Assembly (NCBI GenBank): GCA_030123625.1
Contig: CP126121.1
Location: 1,590,179 to 1,654,178 of the forward strand
DNA from: Nitrospira sp.
Lineage (GTDB): Bacteria > Nitrospirota > Nitrospiria > Nitrospirales > Nitrospiraceae
Length of the DNA stretch: 64,000 bases
Reading direction: 5' to 3'
Made by a program: the position numbers and the translations under genes. The notes under the pieces were generated by a model, which ran no database searches, was not told the origin of the DNA, and was given only the letters and a program-made list of their open reading frames with translations. Positions within the stretch are counted from its first letter, which is position 1; each line of letters opens with the position of its first letter. Shown in pieces: positions 61,876-64,000 of the stretch.

Positions 61876-63087
61876 ATGATTAGCACTATCCGCACATTCT
61901 TAAAACTGGAATCCGCCGGCGGCATTCTGCTGATTGTGGCGGCAGGACTCGCCATGGTGTGCGCCAATACCGACATGAAGCATCTGTACGAGAGCCTGCT
62001 CAAGATTCCAGTCGGAGTGCAATTTGGAAGCCTCCAGATTCATAAACCTCTCCTGCTCTGGATCAACGATGGTCTCATGGTGCTATTTTTCTTTCTGGTG
62101 GGAATGGAGCTGAAACGGGAAGTCATAGAAGGCGAACTATCTGATGTGGCCAATCTGGGGCTTCCGGCTCTTGGCGCGCTGGGCGGAATGGCGATTCCCG
62201 CTGGGATCTATTGGTGGGTCAACTCTGATCAGACAGGAGGCATGCATGGTTGGGCGATTCCCATGGCAACTGATACGGCCTTTTCCCTGGGTATTCTCTC
62301 CCTGCTGGGTCAACGGGTTCCCCTTTCCCTCAAGGTGTTTTTGGTATCGCTTGCCATCTTTGATGATATCGGCGCTATTGTGATCATTGCGCTCTTTTAT
62401 AGCTCCAATCTCTCCCCTGTAATGGTGTGGACTGCTGGCGGCTGCTTGGCGGTTCTCCTGCTCATCAACCGTAGTGGCGTCACGGCTATTCCCCTGTATG
62501 CCTTGGTGGGCCTCGTAATGTGGGTCGCGGTGCTAAAGTCTGGCGTGCACGCGACGCTTGCGGGTGTTCTGCTGGCACTATTTATACCCCTCACAGATGC
62601 TAAGAACCGGACTCATTCTCCGCTCCGCTTCCTGGAGGATGAACTTCACACGGCTGTGGCCTTTGTCACCTTACCCCTCTTTGCCTTCTTCAATGCCGGG
62701 GTCGCCCTGGACGAGGTCACCCTACACAGTCTTACTCACCCGGTGTCCCTTGGCATTACGCTGGGGCTATTCCTCGGCAAGCAGACCGGGGTCTTTCTGT
62801 TCTGCATGGCTGGGGTGTTATTGGGGATCGCCCGTCTGCCGCGGGGGGTCACCGCGATCCAGCTTTATGGGGTCGCCGTCCTATGCGGTGTCGGCTTCAC
62901 CATGAGTCTGTTCATCGGTGCCCTCGCCTTTGAGGAACTGCAGCGGCCAGCGTTGTTCGATGAACGCATTGGGATTCTGCTTGGTTCACTCCTCTCCGCA
63001 ATTGTAGGGTATCTAGTGCTTTGGCTGACACTCCGAAAAGGCCGGGTACGAGAAGCCAATGACAATGAAGTGCGCGGCATGCCTTAA
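61876..63087 (+). CDS. nhaA: Na+/H+ antiporter NhaA
   Basis: 403 residues, about 11 membrane helices. Hallmarks: LWINDGLMVLFFFLVGMELK, WAIPMATDTAFSLGILSLLG and LAIFDDIGAIVIIALFY, holding the Asp pair (FDD) for Na+/H+ exchange. It removes sodium and regulates pH in the inner membrane. It is intact and longest in the island; an IS3 fragment abuts its stop codon. Confidence 0.96.
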   Translation: MISTIRTFLKLESAGGILLIVAAGLAMVCANTDMKHLYESLLKIPVGVQFGSLQIHKPLLLWINDGLMVLFFFLVGMELKREVIEGELSDVANLGLPALGALGGMAIPAGIYWWVNSDQTGGMHGWAIPMATDTAFSLGILSLLGQRVPLSLKVFLVSLAIFDDIGAIVIIALFYSSNLSPVMVWTAGGCLAVLLLINRSGVTAIPLYALVGLVMWVAVLKSGVHATLAGVLLALFIPLTDAKNRTHSPLRFLEDELHTAVAFVTLPLFAFFNAGVALDEVTLHSLTHPVSLGITLGLFLGKQTGVFLFCMAGVLLGIARLPRGVTAIQLYGVAVLCGVGFTMSLFIGALAFEELQRPALFDERIGILLGSLLSAIVGYLVLWLTLRKGRVREANDNEVRGMP

Positions 63088-63318
63088 GCGCGCAGTGCGG
63101 CCTGATCTGATTGTAGAAGTTCATATAGCGCCGCCCCTGCTGGATGTAAAAGACGGTCTCATAGGCATGGAGATAGACCTCTTCATATTTGAGATTCCGC
63201 CACAACCGCTCGATGAAGACATTGTCGCCCCACCGCCCAGTCCCATCCACACTGATTTGAATCCCGTGGTCATGTAAAAACCCGGTGACTGCCTGGCTGG
63301 TGAACTGATTTCAGGGGG
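63088..63318 (-). mobile_element. IS3-family transposase fragment (OrfB C-terminus)
   Basis: Reading on the minus strand: QFTSQAVTGFLHDHGIQISV, DGTGRWGDNVFIERLWRNLK, YEEVYLHAYETVFYIQQG, MNFYNQIRPHCALK. This is the DDE integrase core of IS3-family (IS407-like) OrfB with the GRWxDNVFIERLWR motif. Both ends are missing, and a TGA stands upstream of QFTS. The coding remainder merges with nhaA antisense sequence. Confidence 0.8.
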
Positions 63319-63329
63319 GTGTCATAGCG

Positions 63330-63510
63330 AGAAATCGCCTCCGGCCTCCAGACACAAGGTTTTCGTCACTGATTGTTGATTCGAATACTGTGCTGTCTGA
63401 GTCGATCCCCTTTCAATTTTTTGGGTCGATTTCCTGCCGGTGCAAGGAGATCCCTCAAACCCGCCGCGTCTCCAGGATCATGAGTTTCCTCTGAGACACC
63501 AGGTGGAACG
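63330..63510 (-). pseudogene. HigB/RelE-type toxin relic
   Basis: Minus-strand reading: DPGDAAGLRDLLAPAGNRPK then KLKGDRLRQHSIRINNQ, a stop TGA (63366-63368), then RKPCVWRP. This is the core of HigB-type toxins, where the stop replaces the Trp usual after NDQ. N-terminal half and antitoxin are missing. The IS3 fragment lies right behind it. Confidence 0.65.
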
Positions 63511-63655
63511 TGAGTAAGAATAATGTGCCCCTCTTTTGTGGGATGGATACTAATAGTTTTTATACCTTAGAAATCTGATCAGTCGTACATACAGCGGCCA
63601 ATCCCCAGATTACCTTTGTATCCAATGTAAAAAGTTTTGATGGAGCTAATGGTAA

Positions 63656-64000
63656 TGGAACACGGTATACAACCAACAAGGATCACAGCCCTTCGATGCC
63701 TGCTACGGGATACGTGGCTCGTCGATCAATACCGTAACGTCAAGCGCCGGATGATGCGTCGGTCGGAAGGCGAGCTTTTCCTATTGCGAAGATATTCTCG
63801 CATTCATGGCAAACCGCTCAATCTGACGAATCCCCAGGCTTTTACAGAGAAGCTGTTCTGGCGCATGATTATGTGGAATCGAGGCGACATACCTCCTCGA
63901 TTTACGCAGCTGGCGGACAAGTATGCAGTGCGAGCCCATGTGGCGCGCACGGTAGGGGAAAAGCATTTAGTCAAGCTTTTATGGCATGGAGATGACCCGC
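63656..64000 (+). CDS. TupA-like ATP-grasp protein, 3' end off the window
   Basis: Open to the right edge (115 codons from ATG 63656; in-frame ATG at 63641 and 63650). GELFLLRRYSRIHGKPLNL, NPQAFTEKLFWRMIM, FTQLADKYAVRAHVARTVG, EKHLVKLLWHGDDP. This is the start pattern of TupA-like ATP-grasp enzymes, found in teichuronopeptide and surface polysaccharide gene clusters, where they join amino acids or phosphate groups to polymers. GGAG at 63643 serves as ribosome site. Confidence 0.75.

Overview
The window looks like a chromosomal segment of a Nitrospira-like nitrite-oxidising bacterium (phylum Nitrospirota). I infer this from gene content and order: an aromatic amino acid block running into cmk-plsC-rpsA-sppA-ihf, two proteins with PCP-reductase (protochlorophyllide-reductase-like) domains in a non-phototrophic setting, a siroheme reductase fused to TusA, and many small Nitrospira-style hypothetical proteins. 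No marker such as rRNA is present, so genus-level assignment is an inference.

Layout. (1) 1-2141: a mobile patch next to tRNA-Arg. It holds a partial secreted-protein gene, a degenerate copy of the tRNA-Arg 3' end, and an IS5-family element that has cut off the end of a cytochrome-c-like lipoprotein gene. (2) 2142-5313, minus: tRNA-Arg, aroK, aroE, an SDR oxidoreductase and the tRNA m1A methyltransferase trmI. (3) 5356-12313, plus: NfeD-slipin operon with a good promoter, an RpoD-type sigma factor, lipB, glutamate dehydrogenase and two hypotheticals. (4) 12587-15247, minus: D-Ala-D-Ala carboxypeptidase, two small proteins and an FG-GAP lipoprotein. (5) 15802-26663, minus: pheA-hisC-aroF-tyrA-aroA-cmk-plsC-rpsA-sppA-ihf-PCP, with many start/stop overlaps. 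(6) 26817-29736: yebC-ruvA-hypothetical-ruvB without ruvC. (7) 29877-33119: twin membrane proteins, the second PCP-domain protein and a broken hicBA pair. (8) 33179-40735, minus: a complete sulfate-assimilation operon headed by an Rrf2 regulator (rrf2, sir-tusA, cysH, trpD2-like, cysD, cysNC). (9) 41011-45347, plus: Fis-like and HU proteins, tRNA-Val, thrS-infC-rpmI-rplT. (10) 45412-51848, minus: archaeal-type pheT/pheS, rpe, rsmB, fmt; tRNA-fMet follows on the plus strand.

52013-64000 is an accessory island downstream of tRNA-fMet. It starts with an integrase remnant and contains small or decayed genes: an A-type Fe-S carrier pseudogene, CsbD-like, RRM, CBS and superinfection-immunity proteins, nhaA, an IS3 fragment, a HigB relic and the start of a TupA-like ATP-grasp gene. 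Within it I found two families of non-coding repeats that no standard feature explains. One is a ~130-bp element present three times in 1.8 kb, each copy about 90-110 bp upstream of a small gene and in that gene's orientation. The other is a ~55-bp leader present twice, directly in front of the start codon of a small protein, able to fold over its ribosome binding site.

How the genes work together: shikimate and aromatic biosynthesis is split between aroK-aroE and the aroF-pheA-tyrA-aroA-hisC block. Sulfate goes to APS (CysD/CysNC), to sulfite (CysH, APS-reductase type) and to sulfide (Sir-TusA), probably under Rrf2 control. fmt sits beside its substrate, the initiator tRNA. Several genes in the island and in hicBA carry single-base lesions, while long housekeeping genes on the same sequence are intact, so real decay is more likely than poor sequence quality.
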